Below, in pieces: positions 37,591 to 45,433 of a stretch of 64,000 nt of DNA. How positions within the stretch are numbered: position 1 is the first letter of the stretch; every line of letters begins with the position of its first letter. The notes beneath the pieces are model-generated. The model was not told the DNA's origin. It saw nothing but the letters and a program-made list of their open reading frames with translations, and searched no databases. This stretch comes from Leeuwenhoekiella blandensis MED217. GTDB lineage: Bacteria > Bacteroidota > Bacteroidia > Flavobacteriales > Flavobacteriaceae. The stretch lies in NCBI RefSeq assembly GCF_000152985.1, contig NZ_CH672395.1, forward strand, positions 2,184,262 through 2,248,261, in the 5' to 3' direction. The position numbers were made by a program, and so were the translations under genes.

Positions 37591-37704
37591 TCTATGTCCA
37601 GTCTAATGTAGTAATTCCAAGACTTCTTATTCCTTTTAGAATATTGTCAACTCTACGAGAAGCAACTCTTTTAAAACGGTCTTTTTTTAGTTCAGAATTT
37701 TCCA
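37591..37704 (-). pseudogene. N-terminal fragment of the small gene cut by the IS3 element
   Basis: Minus-strand ATG at 37702-37704 begins MENSELKKDRFKRVASRRVDNILKGIRSLG and then runs into the IS end and a stop. It pairs with the fragment at 36185-36330. The helical, basic N-terminus and the position at the head of a restriction operon would fit a small accessory or control protein, but no family is recognised. Confidence 0.55.
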
Positions 37705-37787
37705 TTATTTGTGTTTTCTGATATTTTATAGTTACAAATATAAAAATATGAACTACATATTGTTAAATATAGTGTAATTATTTTCGG

Positions 37788-37860
37788 AGCGTTGGGAAAA
37801 GGCAAGCTCTTTTTATTTTGTGAGGCACGAGCAAAATGAAATGTGCTTGCCTGTGCGGTT
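37788..37860. repeat. Type B hairpin at the right end of defence cassette 1
   Basis: AGCGTTGG (37788-37795), then arms GGCAAGCTCTTTTTATTTTG (37801-37820) and CAAAATGAAATGTGCTTGCC (37832-37851). The stem is interrupted by two T:T mismatches flanking one C:G pair inside CTCTTT/AATGTG. The outer helix sequence differs from the other copies, but pairing is kept. Confidence 0.72.
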
Positions 37861-37881
37861 GGCTTTTCAGAGCTTGTGTAC

Positions 37882-37998
37882 AACGGTCTCGGCTATGAGT
37901 AGTTGCGTGGTTTAGCACTTAACTTTGCAAGTACGCACCAAACTGAAAATCCGCGAGGATTTTCAGAAGTAGGCGAGAACAAGCAATTACTTATAGCC
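37882..37998. repeat. attC-like site A1, right edge displaced by IS110 copy 1
   Basis: Begins AACGGTCTC. Outer arms GGCTATGAGTAGTTGC (37891-37906) and GCAATTACTTATAGCC (37983-37998) pair fully apart from G:T at arm positions 7 and 12. An inner hairpin GAAAATCCGCGAGGATTTTC sits in the loop. The closing G/TT boundary is at 39205, on the far side of the IS110 element. It ends defence cassette 1 (…GTGTACAAC). Confidence 0.75.
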
Positions 37999-38040
37999 AA
38001 CTTAAGTTTGATTCTGTTTAAATTATAGTATTAATCAGAA

Positions 38041-38130
38041 AGAACAAAAGAGCAGGTTAAGGTTACTATAGCCGTTGGAACTTCAGATTCCGTCAACATT
38101 GATAATCACTGCTCTTTTCTACTTAGATTT
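38041..38130 (+). ncRNA. Candidate bridge RNA region of IS110 copy 1
   Basis: The 5' non-coding part is nearly identical in both copies and folds: AAAAGAGCAG (38046-38055) pairs with CTGCTCTTTT (38108-38117), enclosing GTTGGAA...TTCC..CAAC (38074-38096). The loop contains TATAGCCGTTG (38067-38077), identical to the joined target TATAGCC/GTTG seen at the uninterrupted site near 55541-55550. IS110 elements are known to encode bridge RNAs with target- and donor-binding loops; identifying this as one is inference. Confidence 0.5.
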
Positions 38131-38210
38131 CGATCAGTTCTGTGAGGCGCTAACCTCGATTTAAAGTTGTTGAACACCAAGTAGATCGTCCTTTCCAAAA
38201 TCTAATTGTT

Positions 38211-39176
38211 ATGAGTAAATATAGTGAAACTTATGGAGTAGATATTAGCAAAGATGTCTTTGATGTAGCAAATACAACAGGCTTTTACCGTCAGTATCCT
38301 AACACTGTTGCCGGGTTCAAAAAGTTCATTAAAGAGCTTGAAAAATCAGCAATTGTCGTTATGGAAGCAACAGGTTATTATCATTATTGTTTAGCACAAT
38401 TCCTGTTTGAATCTGGCCAACCGGTTTCTGTCGTAAATCCATTATCTGTAAAGAGGTTTATACAGATGCGTTTATCTAAAGTAAAGACAGATAAGAGTGA
38501 TGCTAAAGCCATATGTGATTATGCTTTGATCAACCCAGTACCCTTGTATACGGGAAAGGATCAGAATCAAGCAGAATCTTTACAACTTCTACGTTTATTA
38601 GAGCTATACTTAAAACAGCGTACTCAGCTAAAGAATAAAATTCACGGAGAACAAGCTTTAGGTATACCCTCAAAAGCTGTTTTTAGATCTTTAAACAGAT
38701 CAAAAAGGACATTAGATAAAGAAATAAAATCTTTAGAAACACGGTTGTTATCTCTAGTAAAAGAAGAGCACCAGCAACAGTTGACTAATTTAAAGAGCAT
38801 TCCAGGTTTAGGAGATAAAACAGCAGCTTTATTGATCGTGTTAACTGATGGTTTTACCAAATTTGAAACTGCATCACAGCTTTGTAGCTTTGCAGGAACA
38901 ACGCCCACCATACGGCAATCAGGGAGCAGCGTCAGAGGTAAAAGCAGAATAAGTAAAATGGGTAACCAAAAACTCAGAAATCTTTTGTTTTTATGTGCCT
39001 TTTCTGCAAGTAAATACAATACCGCCTGTAGGAAAATCTATGAACGTATTATAGCAAAAGGCAAAAGCAAAAAGTTAGCGCTAATAGCAGTGATAAATAA
39101 ACTAATAAAACAAGCTTTTGCAATCGCAAAGAGCGGCTTGCCCTATGACCCAAATTATGCAACAAAATTGAACTAA
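38211..39176 (+). CDS. IS110-family transposase (DEDD recombinase), copy 1
   Basis: 321 residues. N-terminal RuvC-like DEDD domain: YGVDISKDVFDV (first Asp), VVMEATGYYHYCL (Glu), RLSKVKTDKSDAKAICDYA (Asp pair). The C-terminal transposase_20 domain has LKSIPGLGDKTAALLIVLTDGFTKFETASQLCSFAGTTPTIRQSGSSVRGKSRISKMGN, with the conserved serine region. It differs from copy 2 by a few residues around 128-132 (LLELYLKQ versus YRAVLKQ). Confidence 0.95.
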   Translation: MSKYSETYGVDISKDVFDVANTTGFYRQYPNTVAGFKKFIKELEKSAIVVMEATGYYHYCLAQFLFESGQPVSVVNPLSVKRFIQMRLSKVKTDKSDAKAICDYALINPVPLYTGKDQNQAESLQLLRLLELYLKQRTQLKNKIHGEQALGIPSKAVFRSLNRSKRTLDKEIKSLETRLLSLVKEEHQQQLTNLKSIPGLGDKTAALLIVLTDGFTKFETASQLCSFAGTTPTIRQSGSSVRGKSRISKMGNQKLRNLLFLCAFSASKYNTACRKIYERIIAKGKSKKLALIAVINKLIKQAFAIAKSGLPYDPNYATKLN

Positions 39177-39219
39177 ATACTCTTGGATTTTAACTCAGTT
39201 CTTTGTTGTGTGTAGTTTT

Positions 39220-39549
39220 TTAATAAACAAATTTCCATTCCTTTTTAAAGAATTCTTTATAGTGTTCCGTTACTACTTCATTCAATTTTTTGGTATTTGA
39301 ACATAAGTCGTCTCCGTTTTTTGAAAGTATGTAATTGTAAAATTCCTTATTATCATAAGAAACATTTTCGAAACTTATATTTGGGTCTTTTTGTTTGGCT
39401 ATCAATCTATTATTACAAACTTCAAGTATTTCAGTTTGTTCCATTAAAACCATTAAATCAAAGGTTGATTGAGAAACTCTTCTGCTTTTAACTAAAAAGA
39501 AGATACCAATTAATAGAATAGCGATTATTAGTAGTTTTTTATTTTTCAT
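39220..39549 (-). CDS. Small membrane-anchored protein, unknown (cassette gene)
   Basis: 109 residues. N-terminal hydrophobic anchor (LLIIAILLIGIFFLVKS) followed by a soluble, charged domain with four cysteines or fewer and no known motif. It begins 6 bases after the trypsin/TPR gene and shares its cassette (GTTGTGTGT 39205 ... ACACACAAC 41249). Function unknown. Confidence 0.7.
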   Translation of the reverse strand: MKNKKLLIIAILLIGIFFLVKSRRVSQSTFDLMVLMEQTEILEVCNNRLIAKQKDPNISFENVSYDNKEFYNYILSKNGDDLCSNTKKLNEVVTEHYKEFFKKEWKFVY

Positions 39550-39555
39550 ATATTA

Positions 39556-41193
39556 TTAATTACAATATTTCTTAATAAATAAATAGGCTCTTTCATAGCC
39601 TAATTCTCCAGCTTTTTGCCAATCAGAACAAGCTTCTTTTTTATTGCCTAACATTTGTTGGGTTATTCCTCTGGCCATATAAGAGCTTACGTCTTTTGGG
39701 TCAAGAGATATTGCTTTGGTAAAATCTGAAATAGCTCCGTTATAATCTTTAATTTTAGTTTTAGCTATACCACGATTAGAATAAGCAAATATATCTTTTG
39801 GATTTAGTAATAAGGCTTTATTAAAATCTGAAATTGCACCTTCGTAATCTTTTAAATCTCCTTTCAAATTTCCTCTATTATTATAAGCTTTAACTAATTT
39901 AGGGTCAATCTCAATAGCTTTATTATAATCAGAAAGTGCACCATAATAATCTTTATTCCTTTCTTTGATAATTGCACTTTCAAAATATTCTTTAGCTGTT
40001 TGGTTATTGTTGCAAAACTTATTAAGTAATTGTTGAGCGTCTTTAAACCCTAATTCTTTTGCTTTTTGAAAATCCTCACAGCCCTCTTTTTTTAAGTCAG
40101 AGAAATATTTAATTCCACCTCTGCTCACATAAAATAATTCATTTTTAGGTTCAATTTGGATTGCCTTGTCAAAATCATTAATTGCACCAGCAATGTCTTT
40201 TAGACTTGCTTTCACTAAGCCTCTTCCATTATATGCTGATGCAAAATTCTTGTCAATTTCTATTGATTTATTAAAGTCATTAATCGCTCCACTATTATCT
40301 TTTATTTTAGATTTTGCTAATCCTCTAACATTATAGGCTAAAACAAAATTTGGAATAATTTTAAGTGCTTTATTGCAATCGTTAATACTTCCTTCATAGT
40401 CTCTTAATTTAAGCTTTATGTTTGCTCGATTGTAGTAATAAATAAAGAAATTAGGATTTAACTCAATTGATTTATTTAAGTCTAAAAGTGCACCTTGATA
40501 ATCTTTGACATTATATTTTAACTGACTTTCATTGAAATAATGAAATGCACCTTTTTTTATATTTAATTCTTTCTTAGTTTCATTCTTTCTTTTTAATAGT
40601 TTTTCTAAAAACGAAACTTCAATTGCGTATCCAGCCTTAAGGTTTTCAATATCGCTTATTATACCACTATTGACTATACCAATAACTTGACCTTTTGAAT
40701 TTATTAATGCTCCACCACTATTTCCTCGATTCAAGGGTATTGAAGTCTTAATAATTCCATTTGATTCTGAGCTGCTTGTATAGTTCACTTTACCCTCCAA
40801 AATAATTTTAGAGGAAATAATTGGGTTTTCAAAAGCAAAAACTTTATCTCCAATTTTAGGCTTTTCCTTAGCTAACGTTAAAGGATTTCCTTTTAAAGTT
40901 GGTGCAGATAGTATTGCCAAATCAGTTTGGTCGTCGAAGTCAAAATAGCCATCTATTTTATGTTTTATATTTGTTCCGTTTATAATTGCATAACCATTTT
41001 TATTTCCTTCAATTACGTGTAGATTTGTTATGATTTTCCCATTTTCAATAATAAAGCCACTACCTGATTTTGTGTTGTCATCTAAAAATATTGTAACTGT
41101 TGAGTTTAAGTATTCACTAACATCTTTTTTGTTATTTTGACTATACGTAGTTAAATATGCAGTTAATATTAATAGATTTATTATTCTTTTCAT
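39556..41193 (-). CDS. Trypsin-like serine protease fused to TPR repeats (cassette gene)
   Basis: 545 residues with signal peptide (MKRIINLLILTAYLTTYSQ). S1/HtrA-like protease domain with the full triad: His59 in TNLHVIEG, Asp91 in QTDLAILS, Ser159 in NRGNSGGAL. From about residue 205 it consists of TPR/Sel1-type units, for example NRANIKLKLRDYEGSINDCNKALKI and NRGNLKGDLKDYEGAISDFNKALLL, some ending in EGCEDFQKAKELGF-like Sel1 capping. It is probably exported; a role in peptide sensing or anti-phage signalling is conceivable but unproven. Confidence 0.85.
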   Translation of the reverse strand: MKRIINLLILTAYLTTYSQNNKKDVSEYLNSTVTIFLDDNTKSGSGFIIENGKIITNLHVIEGNKNGYAIINGTNIKHKIDGYFDFDDQTDLAILSAPTLKGNPLTLAKEKPKIGDKVFAFENPIISSKIILEGKVNYTSSSESNGIIKTSIPLNRGNSGGALINSKGQVIGIVNSGIISDIENLKAGYAIEVSFLEKLLKRKNETKKELNIKKGAFHYFNESQLKYNVKDYQGALLDLNKSIELNPNFFIYYYNRANIKLKLRDYEGSINDCNKALKIIPNFVLAYNVRGLAKSKIKDNSGAINDFNKSIEIDKNFASAYNGRGLVKASLKDIAGAINDFDKAIQIEPKNELFYVSRGGIKYFSDLKKEGCEDFQKAKELGFKDAQQLLNKFCNNNQTAKEYFESAIIKERNKDYYGALSDYNKAIEIDPKLVKAYNNRGNLKGDLKDYEGAISDFNKALLLNPKDIFAYSNRGIAKTKIKDYNGAISDFTKAISLDPKDVSSYMARGITQQMLGNKKEACSDWQKAGELGYERAYLFIKKYCN

Positions 41194-41329
41194 TCAAGGT
41201 TTAATTTTCAATATTGTATTCAGGATGTTGCTCTTAAATTACACACAACGGCAGTCTGTCTCAAAACTACCTTTTTATGTTTTAAAAGTAGTTGAAGTGT
41301 ATGTGTAAGCTTCCCCAGACTAGAACTGC

Positions 41330-42127
41330 TTAATTTTCCAAAACTGGTTTAAAATTATTGTTATTCATTCTCTTGGGGCTAGCCCCAAGAGAATGGAGTT
41401 TTGCGTATTGCACTGGTGCTATTTTGCCCAGTGAGTCATGGGGACGATATTTATTGTAATCTTCCATCCATATTTGAGTTTGTTCCCTTACCTGATCAAT
41501 ATTTTCAAAGATATATTTATCTAGGACACCTCTGCGATAGGAGCCATTAAAGCGTTCTACAAAAGCATTTTGAGTAGGTTTGCCTGGTTGTATGTATTTA
41601 AATTCAATTTCATGCATTTTACTCCATTCAGCAGTTAGGTTTGCTATGAATTCAGGACCATTGTCCATCCTGATCCTGTTTGGCTTGCCCCGTCGGTTGA
41701 TTAGGTGATTGAGTACCCAGACTACCCGATTACTAGTCAATGAAAAGTCTACTTCAATATGTAGTGCCTCTCGATTAAAATCGTCTATTACGTTAAAAGA
41801 TCTAAAACGTCTCTTGTTTTCTAGGACATCGCTTACGAAATCAATACTCCAAGTATCATTCAATTCTTCAGGAATCTCCAAAGGCTCCTGTATACGCGCG
41901 GGCAGGCGCTTCTTTGCTTTTCTTCTTAAAGGAAGCCCTAAAGATACATACACCCTGTGTACCCGCTTATGATTCCAAGGCTTTCCTTCGTTACGGATAC
42001 GCCAGTAGGCTTTCCAGAAACCCTCTTCTGAATGTTCTTCTGCTTTGTCTCTAAGAGCCTTCTCTATAGGAGTATCATCCTTGGGTAATGGCTTATAATA
42101 GTAAACACTTTTACTCATATTAAGCAC
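41330..42127 (-). CDS. IS407-like transposase OrfB
   Basis: 265 residues from the internal ATG. DDE motifs: [39 protein letters not shown] -1 shift at the A7G run just before the orfA stop opens [36 protein letters not shown] into this frame, so the active product is expected to be OrfAB. Confidence 0.95.
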   Translation of the reverse strand: MLNMSKSVYYYKPLPKDDTPIEKALRDKAEEHSEEGFWKAYWRIRNEGKPWNHKRVHRVYVSLGLPLRRKAKKRLPARIQEPLEIPEELNDTWSIDFVSDVLENKRRFRSFNVIDDFNREALHIEVDFSLTSNRVVWVLNHLINRRGKPNRIRMDNGPEFIANLTAEWSKMHEIEFKYIQPGKPTQNAFVERFNGSYRRGVLDKYIFENIDQVREQTQIWMEDYNKYRPHDSLGKIAPVQYAKLHSLGASPKRMNNNNFKPVLEN

Positions 42128-42192
42128 TCGGCACGCCCTACTGATGCCGTAGCGGATAAGTTCTTTAGCTATGGTGCGTTTACGGCAGGGCT

Positions 42193-42459
42193 TTAGAGCT
42201 TTTTTTCAATAATCTCTTTTGCCATTTGGTGGTCTAGTGCTAAAGAGGCATACATCTGCTTTAGACGGGCGTTTTCAGCTTCGAGCTCCTTAATACGCTT
42301 AAGTTCTTTGCTGCTCATACCAGCGTATTTAGAACGCCATTTATAAAAGGTAGAGGTACTGACACCGTATTCGCGGCTAATTTCTTCAACACTCTTACCG
42401 TTGTCGAACTCCTTTAAAATTTTTGCAATCTGTGTAGGTGTGAATTTGCTTCGTCTCAT
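42193..42459 (-). CDS. IS407-like OrfA
   Basis: 88 residues, helix-turn-helix ([41 protein letters not shown]) and zipper ([23 protein letters not shown]). Ends EIIEKKL at the slippery AAAAAAAG sequence. Confidence 0.93.
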   Translation of the reverse strand: MRRSKFTPTQIAKILKEFDNGKSVEEISREYGVSTSTFYKWRSKYAGMSSKELKRIKELEAENARLKQMYASLALDHQMAKEIIEKKL

Positions 42460-42480
42460 ACTGTTTAAAATTAAGAATTA

Positions 42481-44049
42481 TTACACTTCTAAACAGTTCG
42501 GTTTTAAGGGAAGCATACATATGCGATATCCAACAAAAACTGCATATGAGGTGTTTTGGGTATTTTGGTGATATACTTTAGGTTTGAGCCTCTCTAAGCC
42601 CTCTAATAGCTTTAAAACACTTAAAAAACTATGTTTTATCGCTGCCTCAAGAGATACTTTTAGCTTGAACAGTCTTTTAAGATTATAAGCTAGCAGCATA
42701 AGACCTAAATCTGCTGAAGCAGCTTGTATTCCTTTTTTGGTCAAGATATGATTAAATCCCCATTGACGCTTTATGGTGCCGTAAGGATGCTCAACTAGTG
42801 CTTGCCGCCTTTTGTAGAGTTCACCGCTTTGAGCAATACGTTTGGCATTATCCTGAATGTTCTGGGTGTACTGACTGCGCTGTATTACTTTTCCATTGAC
42901 TTTTGAAGTGGTACAGTTCTCCCGCACCACACAGGTCTTGCAGGCTTTGGTTTTGTATTGTTTAAAAGTGTAGTTACGTGCTTTGTACTGGGTCCCGTTA
43001 GAGGTTAGTGTATGTCCCTGCGGACAGGTATAAGTGTCTGGATCTGAGTTATAGTTAAAATACTCTGCGTTGTATCTGGGGTTTGGTGCCTGACTTTTTC
43101 TTCCAATAGCAGGTATGGCAACCAAGGTAGCAATGCCTAAATGATCTGCTGTATGAAACTCACTTCCGGTGTGATACCCTTTGTCATAAAGGGCGGTGAA
43201 GTGGGTTGTGCGTAAGATGGTTTTAGCTCTGGCGAGCATACCGCCCATTGCTTTTTTATCATTGGCGTTGGTGAGTTTATAATCGATCAGGATTTTATTT
43301 TGAGCATCTACGGTGGTTTGTGCAGTGTAGCATACTTCGGTAACGGTCCCGCGTACAATTTGATGTCTGCTGTCAGGGTCAGAGGTCGATAGTTGCGGAT
43401 TGGGAGAAGAGGTATCCTGCTCCAGTTGGTTTTTTATCTGCTGGTATTTTACACGTTGAGCTTTACGGGTGTGTATTTGCTGTTGTACTTCTTCTTTGTG
43501 ATCTCCATCAGCATTAGCCAGTTCCCGGTTATGTTCTTCGAGTTTTTTATCAATGTAATCCAGATGGCGCTGTATCTTCTTTTTGTTGTAGTTATTCTTC
43601 TTGCTGTTTTGGGCTCTGAGCTTAGTAGAATCACCGGCGATGAGCGTAGCCCCGATCAGGTTGAAGTTACGTGCGAGTTGCACGCTCTGGCGGAACACGC
43701 GCTTAATAGCCTTTGGGTTGTCTTTTCTAAATCGGGCAATAGTATTATGATCAGGCTGTAGGTTTTTGATCAACCAGATGACCTCGATATTGCGCAGGCA
43801 TTCTTTTTCTAAGATGCGGGAAGAGCGCATCCGGTTCATATAGCCGTAAATGTAAAGCTTCAATAAATCTGCAGGATCATAGGGAGGTCTGCCCTGTGAG
43901 GCTTTGGATTGAAAGCCCAGCGCTTGAAGATCTAATAGGTTTACAAATTGATCGATCAGACGAACACTATTATCTTGAGGGATCATATCGTCTAAACAGG
44001 TGGTGTACAGGGTAAGTTGCTCGCGGGGTTGTCCTTGTTGATATTCCAT
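42481..44049 (-). CDS. IS1182-family transposase, copy 1, C-terminus altered by the nested IS
   Basis: 522 residues. DDE transposase: N-terminal PPYDPADLLKLYIYGYMNRMRSSRILE, catalytic ATLIAGDSTKLRAQNSKK (Asp), TALYDKGYHTGSEF (Asp) and ALVEHPYGTIKRQWGFNHILTKK (Glu). The zinc-finger-like segment CPQGHTL...CKTCVVRENC is present. The protein is identical to copy 2 up to FVGYRI, after which the frame runs into the inserted element (CMLPLKPNCLEV). The catalytic core is intact, so it may still be active. Confidence 0.93.
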   Translation of the reverse strand: MEYQQGQPREQLTLYTTCLDDMIPQDNSVRLIDQFVNLLDLQALGFQSKASQGRPPYDPADLLKLYIYGYMNRMRSSRILEKECLRNIEVIWLIKNLQPDHNTIARFRKDNPKAIKRVFRQSVQLARNFNLIGATLIAGDSTKLRAQNSKKNNYNKKKIQRHLDYIDKKLEEHNRELANADGDHKEEVQQQIHTRKAQRVKYQQIKNQLEQDTSSPNPQLSTSDPDSRHQIVRGTVTEVCYTAQTTVDAQNKILIDYKLTNANDKKAMGGMLARAKTILRTTHFTALYDKGYHTGSEFHTADHLGIATLVAIPAIGRKSQAPNPRYNAEYFNYNSDPDTYTCPQGHTLTSNGTQYKARNYTFKQYKTKACKTCVVRENCTTSKVNGKVIQRSQYTQNIQDNAKRIAQSGELYKRRQALVEHPYGTIKRQWGFNHILTKKGIQAASADLGLMLLAYNLKRLFKLKVSLEAAIKHSFLSVLKLLEGLERLKPKVYHQNTQNTSYAVFVGYRICMLPLKPNCLEV

Positions 44050-44100
44050 TCATGAAATTAATCTTTTTAAATGAAATATCCTAAGTTTTGAGACAGTCTG

Positions 44101-44216
44101 ACGGTCTCGGCTATGAGTAGTTGCGTGGTTTAGCACTTAACTTTGCAAGTACACACCAAACTGAAAATCCGCGAGGATTTTCAGAAGTAGGCGAGAACAA
44201 GCAATTACTTATAGCC
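44101..44216. repeat. attC-like site A2, split by IS1182 copy 1 (left) and IS110 copy 2 (right)
   Basis: Arms GGCTATGAGTAGTTGC (44109-44124) and GCAATTACTTATAGCC (44201-44216), G:T at positions 7 and 12. Nearly identical to A1 (differences such as GTACG/GTACA). Its AAC edge is at 41247-41249 and its G/TT edge at 45420, because two elements have entered the site. Confidence 0.78.
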
Positions 44217-45419
44217 AACTTAAGTTTGATTCTGTTTAAATTATAGCATTAATCAGAAAGAACAAAAGAGCAGGTTAAGGTTACTATAGCCGTTGGAACT
44301 TCAGATTCCGTCAACATTGATAATCACTGCTCTTTTCTACTTAGATTTCGATCAGTTCTGTGAGGCGCTAACCTCGATTTAAAGTTGTTGAACACCAAGT
44401 AGATCGTCCTTTCCAAAATCTAATTGTTATGAGTAAATATAGTGAAACTTATGGAGTAGATATTAGCAAAGATGTCTTTGATGTAGCAAATACAACAGGC
44501 TTTTACCGTCAATACCCTAATACTGTTGCCGGGTTCAAAAAGTTCATTAAAGAGCTTGAAAAATCAGCAATTGTCGTTATGGAAGCAACCGGTTATTATC
44601 ATTATTGTTTAGCACAATTCCTGTTTGAATCTGGCCAACCGGTTTCTGTAGTAAATCCATTATCTGTAAAGAGGTTTATACAGATGCGTTTATCTAAAGT
44701 AAAGACCGATAAGAGTGATGCTAAAGCCATATGTGACTATGCTTTGATCAACCCAGTGCCTTTATATACGGGAAAGGATCAGAATCAAGCAGAATCTCTA
44801 CAACTTCTACGTTATAGAGCTGTACTAAAACAGCGCACTCAGCTAAAGAATAAAATTCACGGAGAGCAAGCTTTAGGTATACCTTCAAAAGCGGTTTTTA
44901 GATCATTGAACAGATCAAAAAAGATATTGGATAAAGAGATAAAATCCCTAGAAACGCGCTTATTATCTCTAGTTAAAGCAGAGCACCAGCAACAGTTGAC
45001 TAATTTAAAGAGTATCCCAGGTTTAGGAGATAAAACAGCAGCTTTATTGATCGTGTTAACTGATGGTTTTACCAAATTTGAAACTGCATCGCAGCTTTGT
45101 AGCTTTGCAGGCACAACGCCCACCATACGGCAATCAGGGAGCAGTGTCAGGGGTAAAAGCAGAATCAGTAAAATGGGTAACCAAAAACTCAGAAATCTTT
45201 TGTTTTTATGTGCCTTCTCTGCAAGTAAATACAATACTGCCTGTAGGAAAATTTATGAACGTATTATAGCAAAAGGCAAAAGTAAAAAGCTAGCACTAAT
45301 AGCAGTTATAAATAAACTAATAAAACAAGCTTTTGCAATCGCAAAGAGCGGCTTGCCCTATGACCCAAATTATGCGACAAAATTGAACTAAATACTCTTG
45401 GATTTTAACTCAGTTCTTT
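44217..45419 (+). mobile_element. IS110-family element, copy 2, inside an attC-like site
   Basis: Same boundaries as copy 1: left edge after ...TATAGCC, right edge ...CAGTTCTTT before G/TTGGCAGTA. The 5' non-coding region with the candidate bridge RNA is at 44258-44350, including TATAGCCGTTGG at 44285-44296. Confidence 0.87.
44429..45391 (+). CDS. IS110-family transposase, copy 2
   Basis: 320 residues, full-length and in frame; same DEDD and serine-region motifs as the copy at 38211. There is a 3-base deletion and local change (LLRYRAVLKQRTQ). Presumably functional. Confidence 0.95.
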   Translation: MSKYSETYGVDISKDVFDVANTTGFYRQYPNTVAGFKKFIKELEKSAIVVMEATGYYHYCLAQFLFESGQPVSVVNPLSVKRFIQMRLSKVKTDKSDAKAICDYALINPVPLYTGKDQNQAESLQLLRYRAVLKQRTQLKNKIHGEQALGIPSKAVFRSLNRSKKILDKEIKSLETRLLSLVKAEHQQQLTNLKSIPGLGDKTAALLIVLTDGFTKFETASQLCSFAGTTPTIRQSGSSVRGKSRISKMGNQKLRNLLFLCAFSASKYNTACRKIYERIIAKGKSKKLALIAVINKLIKQAFAIAKSGLPYDPNYATKLN

Positions 45420-45433
45420 GTTGGCAGTAGTGT

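Larger units (their letters stand above)
36350..37602 (-). mobile_element. IS3-family insertion sequence (IS150-like)
   Basis: About 1.25 kb between imperfect inverted ends ACTGGACTTTAAGTTGAGTG (left) and ACTGGACATAGAGTTGAATG (right, minus strand). It carries the two overlapping-frame genes orfA and orfB. I find no clear target duplication, so the exact ends may be a few bases off. It splits a small gene upstream of the restriction module. Confidence 0.85.
37999..39204 (+). mobile_element. IS110-family element, copy 1, inside an attC-like site
   Basis: About 1.2 kb, delimited by comparison with copy 2 and the relic. Left edge AACTTAAG follows the attC arm ...TATAGCC; right edge ...CAGTTCTTT precedes G/TT of the next cassette. 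It carries one DEDD transposase gene and a conserved 200-base 5' non-coding region. There is no evident target duplication, as expected for the family. Confidence 0.85.
41304..42519 (-). mobile_element. IS3-family (IS407-like) element nested in IS1182 copy 1
   Basis: 1,216 bases with ends TGTAAGCTTCCC (left) and TGTATGCTTCCC (right, minus strand), flanked by the 4-base duplication TATG (41300-41303 and 42520-42523). Joining the flanks restores the sequence of the intact copy 2. Confidence 0.95.
41252..44100 (-). mobile_element. IS1182-family element, copy 1, interrupted by an IS3-family element
   Basis: Terminal repeats CAGTCTGTCTCAAAAC (left) and CAGACTGTCTCAAAAC (right, minus strand). Flanked by ACGG on both sides (41248-41251 and 44101-44104), a 4-base duplication. 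Without the 1,216-base inserted element and its TATG duplication the length is 1,629 bases, exactly that of copy 2. Confidence 0.95.

Noticed and set aside
38642-39019. Antisense 125-residue frames inside the IS110 transposase genes
   Set aside because: Shadow frames of conserved coding sequence, repeated in both copies only because the transposase is repeated.
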